Below are positions 34,739-42,911 of a DNA stretch of 64,000 nt, one piece after another. Position numbers and translations under genes: made by a program. Within the stretch, counting starts at the first letter, position 1; the number at the start of each line of letters is the position of its first letter. This DNA comes from an uncultured Phycisphaerales bacterium. GTDB lineage: Bacteria > Planctomycetota > Phycisphaerae > Sedimentisphaerales > Anaerohalosphaeraceae. Location: contig CALMLO010000027.1 of the NCBI GenBank assembly GCA_937868095.1, positions 56,879 through 120,878 of the forward strand. The letters run 5' to 3'. The notes under the pieces were generated by a model. The model did not search any database and was not told the DNA's origin. It saw nothing but the letters and a program-made list of their open reading frames with translations.

Positions 34739-35857
34739 GCGGGCCTTGAACTCATCGAGAAGAATTTGGACGATTTTTTCGGCGGCCTTGCCGTCCCCGT
34801 ATTCCTGTCTGTCTCTGTCAGATGACGGCCGCTGAAGGGAGCCGGCCGCCCGGACAATTTGCTGTGCGTCGGCTTCTGCAAGCGTATTCCAGCCCGAGTG
34901 GACTGTTTCGGGCCATTCCGTTCGGTCGCGGAAAGTCAGACAGGGTACCCGAAGAAAATACGCCTCTTTCTGAACACCGCCGGAGTCCGTAAGAATGGCT
35001 CGGGCGTTTGTCTCAAGGGCGAGCATCGTCAGGTACGAAACCGGTTCAAGGAGATGGAAACGAGGACTCAGCCGCAGAGTCATCTGCTCCAGCCGAGCCG
35101 CCGTGCGCGGATGCAGCGGCAGCAGAACCGGTGCGAGCGTCTCAGCAATGCGGCTGAGACCGGCGATGATTTGTTCAAGCCGGCCTGCATCATCCGTGTT
35201 TTCGGCGCGGTGAATGGTAGCCAGAAAATAACCGCCGGCCGCCAGCCCGAATCGCCCCAGCAGTGCCGAATGTTGCGGCTGAAGTTGGCGGCGGTAAAAA
35301 AGAAGGCAGTCGTACATAACATCGCCGGTAAGAAATACGCCGCTGTAAATGCCTTCCTTCTGCAGATTTTCGACGGCGGTGCGGGTCGGACAAAACCGAA
35401 ATTCACAAATCTGGTCGGCGACGAGACGATTGATTTCCTCCGGCATCCGGCGGTCATAGGAACGCAGGCCGGCTTCGATATGGGCTGTCGGGATGTGCTG
35501 CTTGACGGCCGCCAGAGCCCCCGCCAGTGTGGTATTGGTGTCGCCGTAAACCATGCACAAGTGCGGCCGCTCCCATTGCAGCACCTCTTCAATCTTTTCG
35601 AGCATCCGGCCGGTCTGGGCGCCATGGTCGGCGCTGCCGACGCCGAGAGAATAGGCAGGCGCAGGGATGGCCATTTCCTCAAAAAAGACGGCGGACATAT
35701 TCTCGTCATAGTGCTGGCCGGTATGGACGATTTTCTCCTCAATAACCGGCCGCATCGAGCGCCGATTGAGAGACTGAATAGCACGGCTGACCGCCGCGGC
35801 CTTGATGAATTGAGGACGGGCTCCAAGAATAGTCAGAATGCGAAGCGCAGCAGTCAT
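34733..35857 (-). CDS. wecB: UDP-N-acetylglucosamine 2-epimerase (non-hydrolysing)
   Basis: 374 residues. LTILGARPQFIKAAAVSRAI, HTGQHYDENMSAVFFEEM, VYGDTNTTLAGALAA, HIEAGLRSYDRRMPEEINR and LTDSGGVQKEAYFLRVPCLTFRDRTEWPET are all clear. It makes UDP-ManNAc for surface polysaccharide. The ATG at 35857 overlaps the stop of the upstream DUF354 gene (ATGA). Confidence 0.93.
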   Translation of the reverse strand: MTAALRILTILGARPQFIKAAAVSRAIQSLNRRSMRPVIEEKIVHTGQHYDENMSAVFFEEMAIPAPAYSLGVGSADHGAQTGRMLEKIEEVLQWERPHLCMVYGDTNTTLAGALAAVKQHIPTAHIEAGLRSYDRRMPEEINRLVADQICEFRFCPTRTAVENLQKEGIYSGVFLTGDVMYDCLLFYRRQLQPQHSALLGRFGLAAGGYFLATIHRAENTDDAGRLEQIIAGLSRIAETLAPVLLPLHPRTAARLEQMTLRLSPRFHLLEPVSYLTMLALETNARAILTDSGGVQKEAYFLRVPCLTFRDRTEWPETVHSGWNTLAEADAQQIVRAAGSLQRPSSDRDRQEYGDGKAAEKIVQILLDEFKARL

Positions 35858-36939
35858 GATTTTGCCTCTTGTTTGGGTTGTCGGCGGTCTTTGCCGGCGG
35901 CCAGGTCGGCAAAGAGGGTCAGCATCCACTCGGTCAAGTCGATGCACTCACGGAGCATTTGCTCCCGCCGGATTTTCCATTGACTCTTCAGATTGGGAGT
36001 ATGGAGCCATTCATCCAGACAATTCATCAAGCGGTCAAACTCAGTCGGCAGAAAGCCGGCGGTCAGACGCCAGTGCTCATCCAGCACTTTCAGCACGCTG
36101 AGACGGCCGACAAAAGTATTGCACCGTATCGAAGGAGTGCCCAGCATCGCCGCTTCAACGCTCATCGTCTGGCTGTCGCCTATCAGCATATCCGCAAAGG
36201 CCAGCACATCCAGCATCCGTTCAGGAGCAGTGGGAAGAAGATAGGGTTTAAGAGACGGCTCCACGGTCGATTCAGCACTGATAAAGACCTGTCCGTGGGC
36301 GGCCAGTTTTTCGACAATCTGACAGGCCTGCGGCGTGCTCAGCCCCTTTTGGCCGATGTCGTGATGGGCCTTCAGGGCCACCAGCCGCACCACAAAATAC
36401 CGCTCCCCCTCCCGAAGCCCAAGGTCGGAAACAATAGACGGCTCCGGACGGAAACGATTGGGGTGGAGGTAGGCCAGTTCGTGAAATCCCGGATAGGTGA
36501 GATGCTTGCGCCCATGGTTTTCGCTGGTGAGCCATTGCGGCGTAATGATGTAGTGGGCCCACGGATAGCCCAGCCGGGCCATCAAAGGAATGACCGCCGC
36601 ATCATCTTCTTCAAAGATGCACGCCTTGGCCCCGCACACCCGCGCCGCCGGCCCGATGGAAATGGACGTTCCGGCCATGATGTCGATTTTCTTTCGAAAC
36701 CCCTTTTGCGTTGCCAGCCAGGCGGCTCGCAGGGTTTCCATAGCCAGCGTCGGCAGCCCAGCCGTGCCGCGTCGGGGGATTAGAGTATATTCCCAGCCCG
36801 TGCTCTCGAGCAGTTGGGGGAGGCAGTCTTTTTGTCGGGCAAGGATGTCCACCCTATGGCCTTGCGACTGGAGTTCGGCAATAGCGTTTTTGAACAGATG
36901 AAAATGAGCGGGATGAAGCAAATCAAACAAAACTCTCAT
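35854..36939 (-). CDS. DUF354 family protein (glycosyltransferase-like), copy 2
   Basis: 361 residues. MRVLFDLLHPAHFHLFKNAIAEL at the start, GTSISIGPAARVCGAKACIFEEDDAAV, YPGFHELAYLHPNRF and IGDSQTMSVEAAMLGTPSIR. A paralogue of the protein at 33710. It lies between mtnA and wecB in a run of ATGA overlaps, so it is translated with wecB and probably shares its pathway (ManNAc-containing glycan; inference). Confidence 0.83.
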   Translation of the reverse strand: MRVLFDLLHPAHFHLFKNAIAELQSQGHRVDILARQKDCLPQLLESTGWEYTLIPRRGTAGLPTLAMETLRAAWLATQKGFRKKIDIMAGTSISIGPAARVCGAKACIFEEDDAAVIPLMARLGYPWAHYIITPQWLTSENHGRKHLTYPGFHELAYLHPNRFRPEPSIVSDLGLREGERYFVVRLVALKAHHDIGQKGLSTPQACQIVEKLAAHGQVFISAESTVEPSLKPYLLPTAPERMLDVLAFADMLIGDSQTMSVEAAMLGTPSIRCNTFVGRLSVLKVLDEHWRLTAGFLPTEFDRLMNCLDEWLHTPNLKSQWKIRREQMLRECIDLTEWMLTLFADLAAGKDRRQPKQEAKS

Positions 36940-38018
36940 GCAGACCCCAGCATTTCCTGAATCGCCTTTCCCAGCGGAGGACGAAGAATGCCTTTTTCCG
37001 TAATGATGGCGCTGATTCGTTCGGCCTCGGTTACGTCAAAAGCCGGATTATACACGTCGATGTCGGGTGGGGCAATGAGGTTTTGACCGCATCGGCGGAC
37101 CTCCTCAGCCGGACGTTCTTCAATAGGAATTTGACAGCCCGAGCGGATAGATAAGTCAAAGGTACTCAGCGGGGCGGCGATATAAAACGGGATTTTATAG
37201 CAGGCCGCCAGAATGCTCAGCGGCAGTGTGCCGATTTTGTTGGCCGTATCACCGTTGGCGGCGATACGGTCGGCACCGACAAGCACGGCCTGCACTTTGC
37301 CGGCTTTCATCACAGCGCCGGCCGTATTATCGCAAATCAGCGTCGGTGTAATGCCGTACTGCTGGAGTTCCCACGCCGTCAGTCGAGCCCCCTGCAGAAG
37401 CGGCCGCGTTTCATCAACAAACACTCGAAACCGTTTGCCGGCCTGAAAGGCGGTGTAGAGCACGCCCAGGGCCGTGCCGATGCCGCACGTCGCCAGCGCA
37501 CCGGCATTGCAGTGGGTGAGAACCCCGCCGCCGTCGGGAATAAGCGCCTGCCCGTGCTCACCGATGGCCCGGCAGGTTTCGATATCCTCGCGGAGGAGAC
37601 GATGGGCCTCGTGGAGTAGATGACGGCGAAGGTCTTCCCCGTCGGCATCGGGGTTTTGCGCGGCAAAGGTGCGGGCGGCCTTCTGCATTCGTTCCAGTGC
37701 CCAGAAAAGATTCACGGCGGTCGGTCGGCTGGAAGCCAGCTGTGCAGCAATACGCTCAACCGCAGCCAAACCTTCCGAAAGTCCGCCAGGTTTAGTTTGT
37801 GCAAGACCCGTGCAAACACCGTACGCCGCGGCAATGCCGATCGCCGGAGCCCCGCGGACGGCCAGCGTGCGGATGGCTTGAACAACGTCTTCAACGGTTC
37901 GGCACGAGAGCGTTTCAACGGCGGCAGGCAGTTTGCGCTGATCCAGCAGAATCAGGACCCCTTCAATATCTCCTTCCCATCGCACCGTCGAAAAAGGATG
38001 TTCCGCTTGCGTTTTCAT
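36936..38018 (-). CDS. mtnA: S-methyl-5-thioribose-1-phosphate isomerase
   Basis: 360 residues, eIF2B-like fold. Catalytic Cys170 in LTHCNAGALATCG and Asp250 in LVGADRIAANGDTANKIGT match MtnA of known structure. It acts in methionine salvage from methylthioadenosine. It overlaps the DUF354 gene downstream by 4 bases and starts 2 bases after mgtE, so the mgtE leader may also control it. No other salvage gene is nearby. Confidence 0.92.
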   Translation of the reverse strand: MKTQAEHPFSTVRWEGDIEGVLILLDQRKLPAAVETLSCRTVEDVVQAIRTLAVRGAPAIGIAAAYGVCTGLAQTKPGGLSEGLAAVERIAAQLASSRPTAVNLFWALERMQKAARTFAAQNPDADGEDLRRHLLHEAHRLLREDIETCRAIGEHGQALIPDGGGVLTHCNAGALATCGIGTALGVLYTAFQAGKRFRVFVDETRPLLQGARLTAWELQQYGITPTLICDNTAGAVMKAGKVQAVLVGADRIAANGDTANKIGTLPLSILAACYKIPFYIAAPLSTFDLSIRSGCQIPIEERPAEEVRRCGQNLIAPPDIDVYNPAFDVTEAERISAIITEKGILRPPLGKAIQEMLGSA

Positions 38019-38020
38019 AT

Positions 38021-39400
38021 TCAGACGCCCAGCAGAAATCTGGCCGTTGAGAAGTAAATCAGCAGGCCGGTAATATCAACAATGGTAGTCAGCGCCGGGC
38101 TGGCAACAACGGCCGGGTCGTACTTAAAGCGGGCAACCAGAAGCGGAAGAGCAGCCCCGATGAGAGTGGCCGTAATCACCTGCAAACTTAGCGATGCTGC
38201 AATAGCCAGCGCAATCCTGCTCAGGGAGAACCCCAGGGGGATTTCAACATTGCGGGATAAAAACACAACCTTGACGTAGGAAAGCACACCAAGAACAATG
38301 GCGATGGCCAGCGCAATCTTCAGTTCTTTAAACAGCACGCGTAAAAAATCTTTCGGCTGAATCTGCCCCAGAGCCAGCGCCCGCACAATAACCGTTGCCG
38401 ATTGACTGCCTGTATTGCCGCCGGTATCCGCAATCATCGGCATATACAGCGCCAGAATGAGCAGGTTCACCAAAGTGGTTTCGAAATTGTGAATAATCAT
38501 TCCGGAGAAAAGTCCCAGAATTGCCAGAGCGACCACCCAATAGACCCGATTCTTGAAGTGCTTCCACCACGGAGTTCGCAGGTAATCGGTGATTTCGTGG
38601 GAGCCGGCGATGGCCATCAGTTTTTCCATGTCTTCGGTCTGTTCCTGACGGATAATGTCGATGGCGTCATCATGGGTAACAATCCCGACCAGCACCCCGT
38701 TTTCATCCACAATCGGAATGGCAATCAGGTCATATTTTTCAATCAGCCGGGCGACCACTTCCTGATCATCATCGACACGAGCACAGATAATATCCGGATG
38801 CATAATCTCCCGCACCAGCTGGTTTGGTTTGGCGGTAATCAGGTCCTTTAAGGAAACAAATCCGATCAGTCGGCGGTTTTCGTCAATTACATAAATATAG
38901 TAAATAGTTTCTTTCGACGGCGCCTGCAGACGAATCTGTTCAATGGCCTGCAAAGCAGTCAATTCCGGCCGAAGCACCGCATAATCGGTGCTCATCACCG
39001 CCCCGGCGGTTCGTTCTTCATAGGAAACAAGTTTGCGGATATCTTCGCGTTCCGCCTTGGCAACCAGCGGAAGGATTTCTTCAAGGAGAGTTTTATCCAA
39101 CTTTTGCACAAGGTCGGCCCGGTCGTCCGGCGCCATCTCTTCCAGAAGACGGGCCATATCCTTTCGGCTGGGGCCGGTCGCCAGCTCCACCTGTTTGTCC
39201 AGGTCAAAGAAGGAGAAGATTTCCGCCCGCAGCGGCGGTTCCAGCAGATGCAGAATCTGCCAGATTTCCGACGGCTCCAGACCGCAGATAAGTTCAGCGA
39301 TGGCAGCCGGGTGGTTTTGCTGGCAGAACTTGCGAATGGTTTCCGTATCGTTTTCGGCCAGCAGTTCTCGTAATTCCGGTATCAGGATGGGATTGGTCAT
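38021..39400 (-). CDS. mgtE: Magnesium transporter MgtE
   Basis: 459 residues, full MgtE: N domain of helical repeats (~1-130), a CBS pair (~135-255; YYIYVIDENRRLIGFVSLKDL, IPIVDENGVLVGIVTHDDAIDII), a plug helix and a five-span channel domain (ALYMPMIADTGGNTGSQSATVIVRALALG). It is a Mg2+ channel gated by cytosolic Mg2+. ATG 39400 has GGGAGG 6 bases upstream, but that SD can be buried in a 12-bp leader helix. First gene of mgtE-mtnA-DUF354-wecB. Confidence 0.95.
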   Translation of the reverse strand: MTNPILIPELRELLAENDTETIRKFCQQNHPAAIAELICGLEPSEIWQILHLLEPPLRAEIFSFFDLDKQVELATGPSRKDMARLLEEMAPDDRADLVQKLDKTLLEEILPLVAKAEREDIRKLVSYEERTAGAVMSTDYAVLRPELTALQAIEQIRLQAPSKETIYYIYVIDENRRLIGFVSLKDLITAKPNQLVREIMHPDIICARVDDDQEVVARLIEKYDLIAIPIVDENGVLVGIVTHDDAIDIIRQEQTEDMEKLMAIAGSHEITDYLRTPWWKHFKNRVYWVVALAILGLFSGMIIHNFETTLVNLLILALYMPMIADTGGNTGSQSATVIVRALALGQIQPKDFLRVLFKELKIALAIAIVLGVLSYVKVVFLSRNVEIPLGFSLSRIALAIAASLSLQVITATLIGAALPLLVARFKYDPAVVASPALTTIVDITGLLIYFSTARFLLGV

Positions 39401-39490
39401 CGTCTGCCTCCCGTGCCGCAGCAGGGTCAGGACGGCGGAAGGCAGACGGAAGATTCACAAGAGAAATACGCCCGTCTTCCCTGCCGCCCT
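39401..39490 (-). promoter_or_regulatory. Alternative-helix leader controlling the mgtE start
   Basis: Three segments in the mgtE mRNA leader: strand 1 (39488-39472, inside the upstream ORF), strand 2 (39450-39434) and strand 3 (39412-39401). Strands 2 and 3 form a 12-bp helix (CGTCTGCCTTCC with GGGAGGCAGACG, one G-T) that hides the mgtE SD and abuts its ATG. Strands 1 and 2 form a ~16-bp helix (6 bp, A-G mismatch, 4 bp, 1-base bulge, 5 bp) that frees the SD. The two are mutually exclusive. Confidence 0.75.
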
Positions 39491-39544
39491 TTCAATCTGC
39501 AATGGGTCTGGTTCGTCCTGTTTATTTTCTGAATTTTTCTTCAT
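39455..39544 (-). CDS. Upstream leader peptide of mgtE with a DEPDP motif
   Basis: A 29-codon ORF in the mgtE leader with its own SD (GAGGAG, 6-7 bases before the ATG at 39544). The peptide starts MKKNSENKQ, continues DEPDP (residues 10-14) and ends KTGVFLL. Enterobacterial MgtL leader peptides also carry EPDP, which makes the ribosome fall apart at low Mg2+ and so switches on the Mg2+ transporter gene mgtA (established for E. coli). The last third of this ORF encodes strand 1 of the leader switch, so translation past DEPDP would decide which helix forms. The role here is inference, but motif, position and RNA all agree. Confidence 0.75.
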   Translation of the reverse strand: MKKNSENKQDEPDPLQIERAAGKTGVFLL

Positions 39545-39616
39545 TCTGCTCCTCAGGCAGCTGTTATCCGGCTTTCGCACTGTTTTCGGCTCCCTGCTGC
39601 CAAACAAAGATAGAAA

Positions 39617-39646
39617 ATTATACTTTTTTGGAGGAAGATGTGCCAA
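39617..39646 (-). promoter_or_regulatory. Promoter of the mgtE operon
   Basis: Minus-strand TTGGCA (39646-39641) and a perfect TATAAT (39622-39617) are 18 bases apart. Transcription would begin near 39610, giving a leader of about 210 bases that contains the upstream ORF. Confidence 0.7.
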
Positions 39647-39665
39647 CAGCGGAATCGGTATTTTT

Positions 39666-40256
39666 TCAATTTTTTTCAACAGCAGAGAGTTCGTGATGCT
39701 CTGCGTTCCCGCTGACGCAGGGGGAGGGGGAAACAGACAGCGATTGCGGCTTTCTTCTCCTGCGGGGATGCGGCAGCAGCCATAATAAATGGACCAAAAG
39801 TGCCCCGAGGAGCGCCGCAGCAGCAGCAAAGACCAAAGACCCCGTCCACAGATACATCCCATTCAGAAGCAGCTGGCCGCCTCTGCTTTCGGTTTGATGA
39901 AGTTGGAGAAAAGATTGAAAAATCTCGATATGTTCTATCAGATATTTGCCGAGTTCCCACTCTGCCGTGTACACCGGCACAGCGGTGAGCGGATTGGTCA
40001 GCCAGCAGGCGGCGATTGCAATCGGAAGGTTGACTTTCAGCAGAAGCGTTCCGATGACGGCCATAGTCATCTGAAAGCCCAGCGTCGGAGTAAAGGCGAT
40101 AAACAGGCCGAAGGCCAGTCCCCCCGCGATGGAGCGGCGGTCGGTACGCCACAGCAATTTGTGAAATAATGTTTGGCCCCAGAAGCGGTGCAGACGGCTT
40201 CCTTCGAGGTTTTTTCTCATTAAGGCCTGTTTTTTACGCCAAAACTTGAGCAGCAT
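39666..40256 (-). CDS. DUF2062 family membrane protein
   Basis: 196 residues. SIAGGLAFGLFIAFTPTLGFQMTMAVIGTLLLKVNLPIAIAACWLTNPLTAVPVYTAEWELG is the family core, with 3-4 spans; a Ser/Pro-rich tail follows. Function unknown; members often sit beside glycosyltransferases. ATG 40256 is taken over a TTG at 40271; GGAAA lies about 10 bases upstream. Confidence 0.8.
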   Translation of the reverse strand: MLLKFWRKKQALMRKNLEGSRLHRFWGQTLFHKLLWRTDRRSIAGGLAFGLFIAFTPTLGFQMTMAVIGTLLLKVNLPIAIAACWLTNPLTAVPVYTAEWELGKYLIEHIEIFQSFLQLHQTESRGGQLLLNGMYLWTGSLVFAAAAALLGALLVHLLWLLPHPRRRRKPQSLSVSPSPCVSGNAEHHELSAVEKN

Positions 40257-40367
40257 AAAAGGGATTTCCAAACAATAAAATCACCCCTGCAGAAAGTTTG
40301 CAGACCGACACCCCAATCATAGGGCAATTTTCAGTTATGTCAATGAAGAATCCCTGCGGCTTGCGGG

Positions 40368-41231
40368 TCAGATGCCTCCTAACGACGCGGTCACATTCAG
40401 AGCGTTAAAAAGAATATGCATAAAGATGGGCTGAAGGAGGGAGCCGCTTTTTTCATACGCATAGCCCAGCCCAAAGGAAAGAATCAGCAGAGCAGGCAGG
40501 TGGGTCGGGTAGGGGTGCATCATCGCAAAAAGGAGGGATACACCGGCAATGGAAAGCCACGGCTTGCCTAAGGAAGCCGTCAGCGTCGATTGAAGAAGCC
40601 CCCGAAAAAGCACTTCCTCAAATACAGGCACTACCAGCACGGTGTTGAGGATGATCAGACCTCGAAGCCAGATCTGCGGATATTGGTGAAGCGCAGCCAG
40701 AGAAGTGTGCTGGTCCATGGCAAAATCAGGCCCGCAGAAAAGACGTCCTATCCAGACAGCAACCTTCAGCGAAAGAAAAACCAGCGGCAGCAGCGCCCAC
40801 AAGGTCAGAACGGCCTGAAGAAGATCTCTTTTCAGCCGTCGCAAGTCCAGACCGAACCCCTCAAAACCGCGGACAAAGCCGAACCGAGCAGCCCCGAGAA
40901 ACACCATCAGCAGAAACAGATACCAGAAGAAGGTACCCAGATGAGCAGCCGCTTCCCGCCAGACACTCTCGTTGGGCAAGCCGGTTTTGATGACCGAACT
41001 GATCAGCAGCGAGCCGACCATCCAGATAAGCAGCTGCGAAGGAACAAACCAGGAAGGCAGACGATGCCGCCGCACAGGACAGCGGGCGAGCGGATCCCCC
41101 TGCCGAAGGGAAATCAGCTGCCAAATCAGGATAACCCAACCAACGCCCCAGAAGACCCACCAGAAAATCTGGGCCGCCCCAGGCGCAGCCGAAAGCACTT
41201 CCACTGTTTGTACGCTTGCTATAGAGGGCAT
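40368..41231 (-). CDS. CPBP family intramembrane glutamic endopeptidase
   Basis: 287 residues with about eight spans. The protease motifs are present: VFEEVLFRGLLQS (EEXXXR), a middle FAMMHPYPTHLPALLILSF and MHILFNALN (HXXXN). Relatives process prenylated or secreted proteins. ATG 41231 is chosen over 41237 because GGAGA then stands 6 bases upstream. Its promoter overlaps that of murA. Confidence 0.88.
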   Translation of the reverse strand: MPSIASVQTVEVLSAAPGAAQIFWWVFWGVGWVILIWQLISLRQGDPLARCPVRRHRLPSWFVPSQLLIWMVGSLLISSVIKTGLPNESVWREAAAHLGTFFWYLFLLMVFLGAARFGFVRGFEGFGLDLRRLKRDLLQAVLTLWALLPLVFLSLKVAVWIGRLFCGPDFAMDQHTSLAALHQYPQIWLRGLIILNTVLVVPVFEEVLFRGLLQSTLTASLGKPWLSIAGVSLLFAMMHPYPTHLPALLILSFGLGYAYEKSGSLLQPIFMHILFNALNVTASLGGI

Positions 41232-41260
41232 TTGCATTCTCCGATTATGCGTGTTATAGT
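41232..41260 (+). promoter_or_regulatory. murA promoter, overlapping the CPBP promoter
   Basis: TTGCAT (41232-41237) and TATAGT (41255-41260) are 17 bases apart; the -35 covers the start region of the CPBP gene. Predicted leader is about 27 bases. Confidence 0.65.
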
Positions 41261-41281
41261 GAGAAAATAGCCATTTCGCAA
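41253..41281 (-). promoter_or_regulatory. CPBP gene promoter, overlapping the murA promoter
   Basis: Minus-strand TTGCGA (41281-41276) and TATAAC (41258-41253) are 17 bases apart; the -10 lies on top of the plus-strand -10 of murA. Confidence 0.6.
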
Positions 41282-41293
41282 AGGAAAATCACG

Positions 41294-42565
41294 ATGGATA
41301 TTTTTGAAATTGAAGGTCCGGTACGGCTGGAAGGCACGATTGAAGTGGCCGGCAGCAAAAATTCAACCCTGCCGATTATGGCGGCGATGATTCTCCCCGG
41401 CGGGGTCAGTACGATTCCCAACGCCCCCCATTTGGCGGATATTCAGTCGTTTCAGATGCTGCTGCAAAGTATGGGAGCAAAGGTGGAGCGCCTCCCCGAT
41501 GGGACCCTTTGCATCGACAGCGGGCCGCTGAATAATCCCGTTGGAGAGTATGATATTGTGCGGAAGATTCGCGCCAGCATCTGCATTCTGGGCCCGCTCC
41601 TGGCCCGATTCGGCAAGGCACGGGTCTCCATGCCCGGCGGATGTGCCATCGGCGATCGTCCCGTCGATATTCACCTGCGGGGGCTGCGCGCCTTAGGCGC
41701 CAAAATTCATCTGGAACAGGGCTATATTGTAGCCGAAGCCCCTGCCGGAGGCCTGGTGGGAACGGAGATTTTTCTGGGCGGCCCCTTTGGAACGACGGTG
41801 CTCGGAACGGACAATGTAATGATGGCGGCGGTCCTGGCCAAAGGGACAACGGTGATTGAGTCAGCGGCCTGCGAGCCGGAAGTGGCGGATTTGGCGCATT
41901 GTTTGATTGCCATGGGAGCGAGAATCACCGGAATCGGCTCACCCCGACTCGTAATTGAAGGCGTCAGCCGACTCCAGCCGGTCAGTTATAGGGTCATCGG
42001 AGACCGCATTGAAGCAGGAACCTTTATGACGGCGGCAGCTATCACAGGCGGCTCCCTGCGGATTTGCAACTGTCCCATTCATCAGATGCTGGCCGTAACC
42101 GACCGCCTCCGCCATATTGGAATTGTGGTCGAGGAAGGCGAAAATGAATGCACCGTCCGCTATGACGGCCAGCGGAGGCCGGCCGATATTACCACCCAGC
42201 CCTATCCCGGCTTTCCAACGGATTTACAGGCGCAGTTTATGGCCCTTCTGGCTTTGGCACGCGGCAACAGCGTCATCACGGAAAAAATCTTTCCGGACCG
42301 CTTTATGCATGTAGCAGAATTGAATCGAATGGCGGCCCATCTCCGCAAGGAAGGCCCCAGTGTCATTGTAGAGGGGGTGGAACGGCTGATTGCAGCCCCC
42401 GTGATGGCTTCGGATTTGCGCGCCTCCGCCGCCCTCGTCCTGGCCGGCCTGGCCGCCTGCGGAACCACCACTGTCCAGCGTGTCTATCATATCGACCGCG
42501 GCTATGAAAAAATCGAAGAAAAACTGAATCGGGTAGGGGCCCGCATTCGCCGCCTTTCCGTCTGA
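41294..42565 (+). CDS. murA: UDP-N-acetylglucosamine 1-carboxyvinyltransferase
   Basis: 423 residues, first committed step of peptidoglycan synthesis. GSKNSTLPIMAA (Lys22 region) at the N-terminus and the catalytic Cys117 in MPGGCAIGDRPVDIHLRGL, so it has the fosfomycin-sensitive form. AAAGGA precedes ATG 41294. Its presence, with murF and mraY, argues that this organism makes peptidoglycan. Confidence 0.97.
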   Translation: MDIFEIEGPVRLEGTIEVAGSKNSTLPIMAAMILPGGVSTIPNAPHLADIQSFQMLLQSMGAKVERLPDGTLCIDSGPLNNPVGEYDIVRKIRASICILGPLLARFGKARVSMPGGCAIGDRPVDIHLRGLRALGAKIHLEQGYIVAEAPAGGLVGTEIFLGGPFGTTVLGTDNVMMAAVLAKGTTVIESAACEPEVADLAHCLIAMGARITGIGSPRLVIEGVSRLQPVSYRVIGDRIEAGTFMTAAAITGGSLRICNCPIHQMLAVTDRLRHIGIVVEEGENECTVRYDGQRRPADITTQPYPGFPTDLQAQFMALLALARGNSVITEKIFPDRFMHVAELNRMAAHLRKEGPSVIVEGVERLIAAPVMASDLRASAALVLAGLAACGTTTVQRVYHIDRGYEKIEEKLNRVGARIRRLSV

Positions 42566-42607
42566 AGGCCGGATGGGATAACGCAATTTATTTCGAGGGA
42601 GCATGCT

Positions 42608-42802
42608 ATGGAGTGTCGTGAAGAAAAAAATCTGAAGTTTTGCAATTGTACCTATCCCGGCTGCGAGCGGAAGGGGATTTGTTGCCAGTGCATCCAGTAC
42701 CATTTAAAGTATCGCCAGCTGCCGGGCTGCTGCTTCCCTGCCTCCGCGGAAAAAACCTACGATCGAAGTTTCCAGGCCTTTGCAAAGGCCTGGGGGTTGT
42801 AA
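42608..42802 (+). CDS. Small Cys-rich DUF6485-type protein
   Basis: 64 residues with eight Cys: ECREEKNLKFCNCTYPGCERKGICCQCIQYHLKYRQLPGCCFP-type layout, suggesting metal binding. It matches the small cytosolic DUF6485 family of anaerobes; function unknown. SD GAGGGAG lies about 6 bases before the ATG. The last codons form a perfect 22-base palindrome (42772-42793). Confidence 0.8.
   Translation: MECREEKNLKFCNCTYPGCERKGICCQCIQYHLKYRQLPGCCFPASAEKTYDRSFQAFAKAWGL
42772..42793. repeat. Perfect 22-base palindrome at the end of the DUF6485 gene
   Basis: CCAGGCCTT TGCA AAGGCCTGG reads the same on both strands and lies within the last codons. In RNA it would be a 9-bp GC-rich hairpin. No T-run follows, so it is at best a weak terminator. 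Confidence 0.7.
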
Positions 42803-42911
42803 AACCGGCCGGATGCAGTCTTGCCCCCTGTTTTTGGTGGAAACCCGATACAAAAAATAGAGATTTGTAGATATAGAAAGTACTGGTAATACAATATCTG
42901 GTAACAACGTC

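Noticed and set aside
39401..39610. M-box magnesium riboswitch in the mgtE leader
   Set aside because: The leader is long enough, but what is visible is a short ORF with SD and alternative helices over the mgtE SD rather than a compact three-helix aptamer; a covariance search would settle it.
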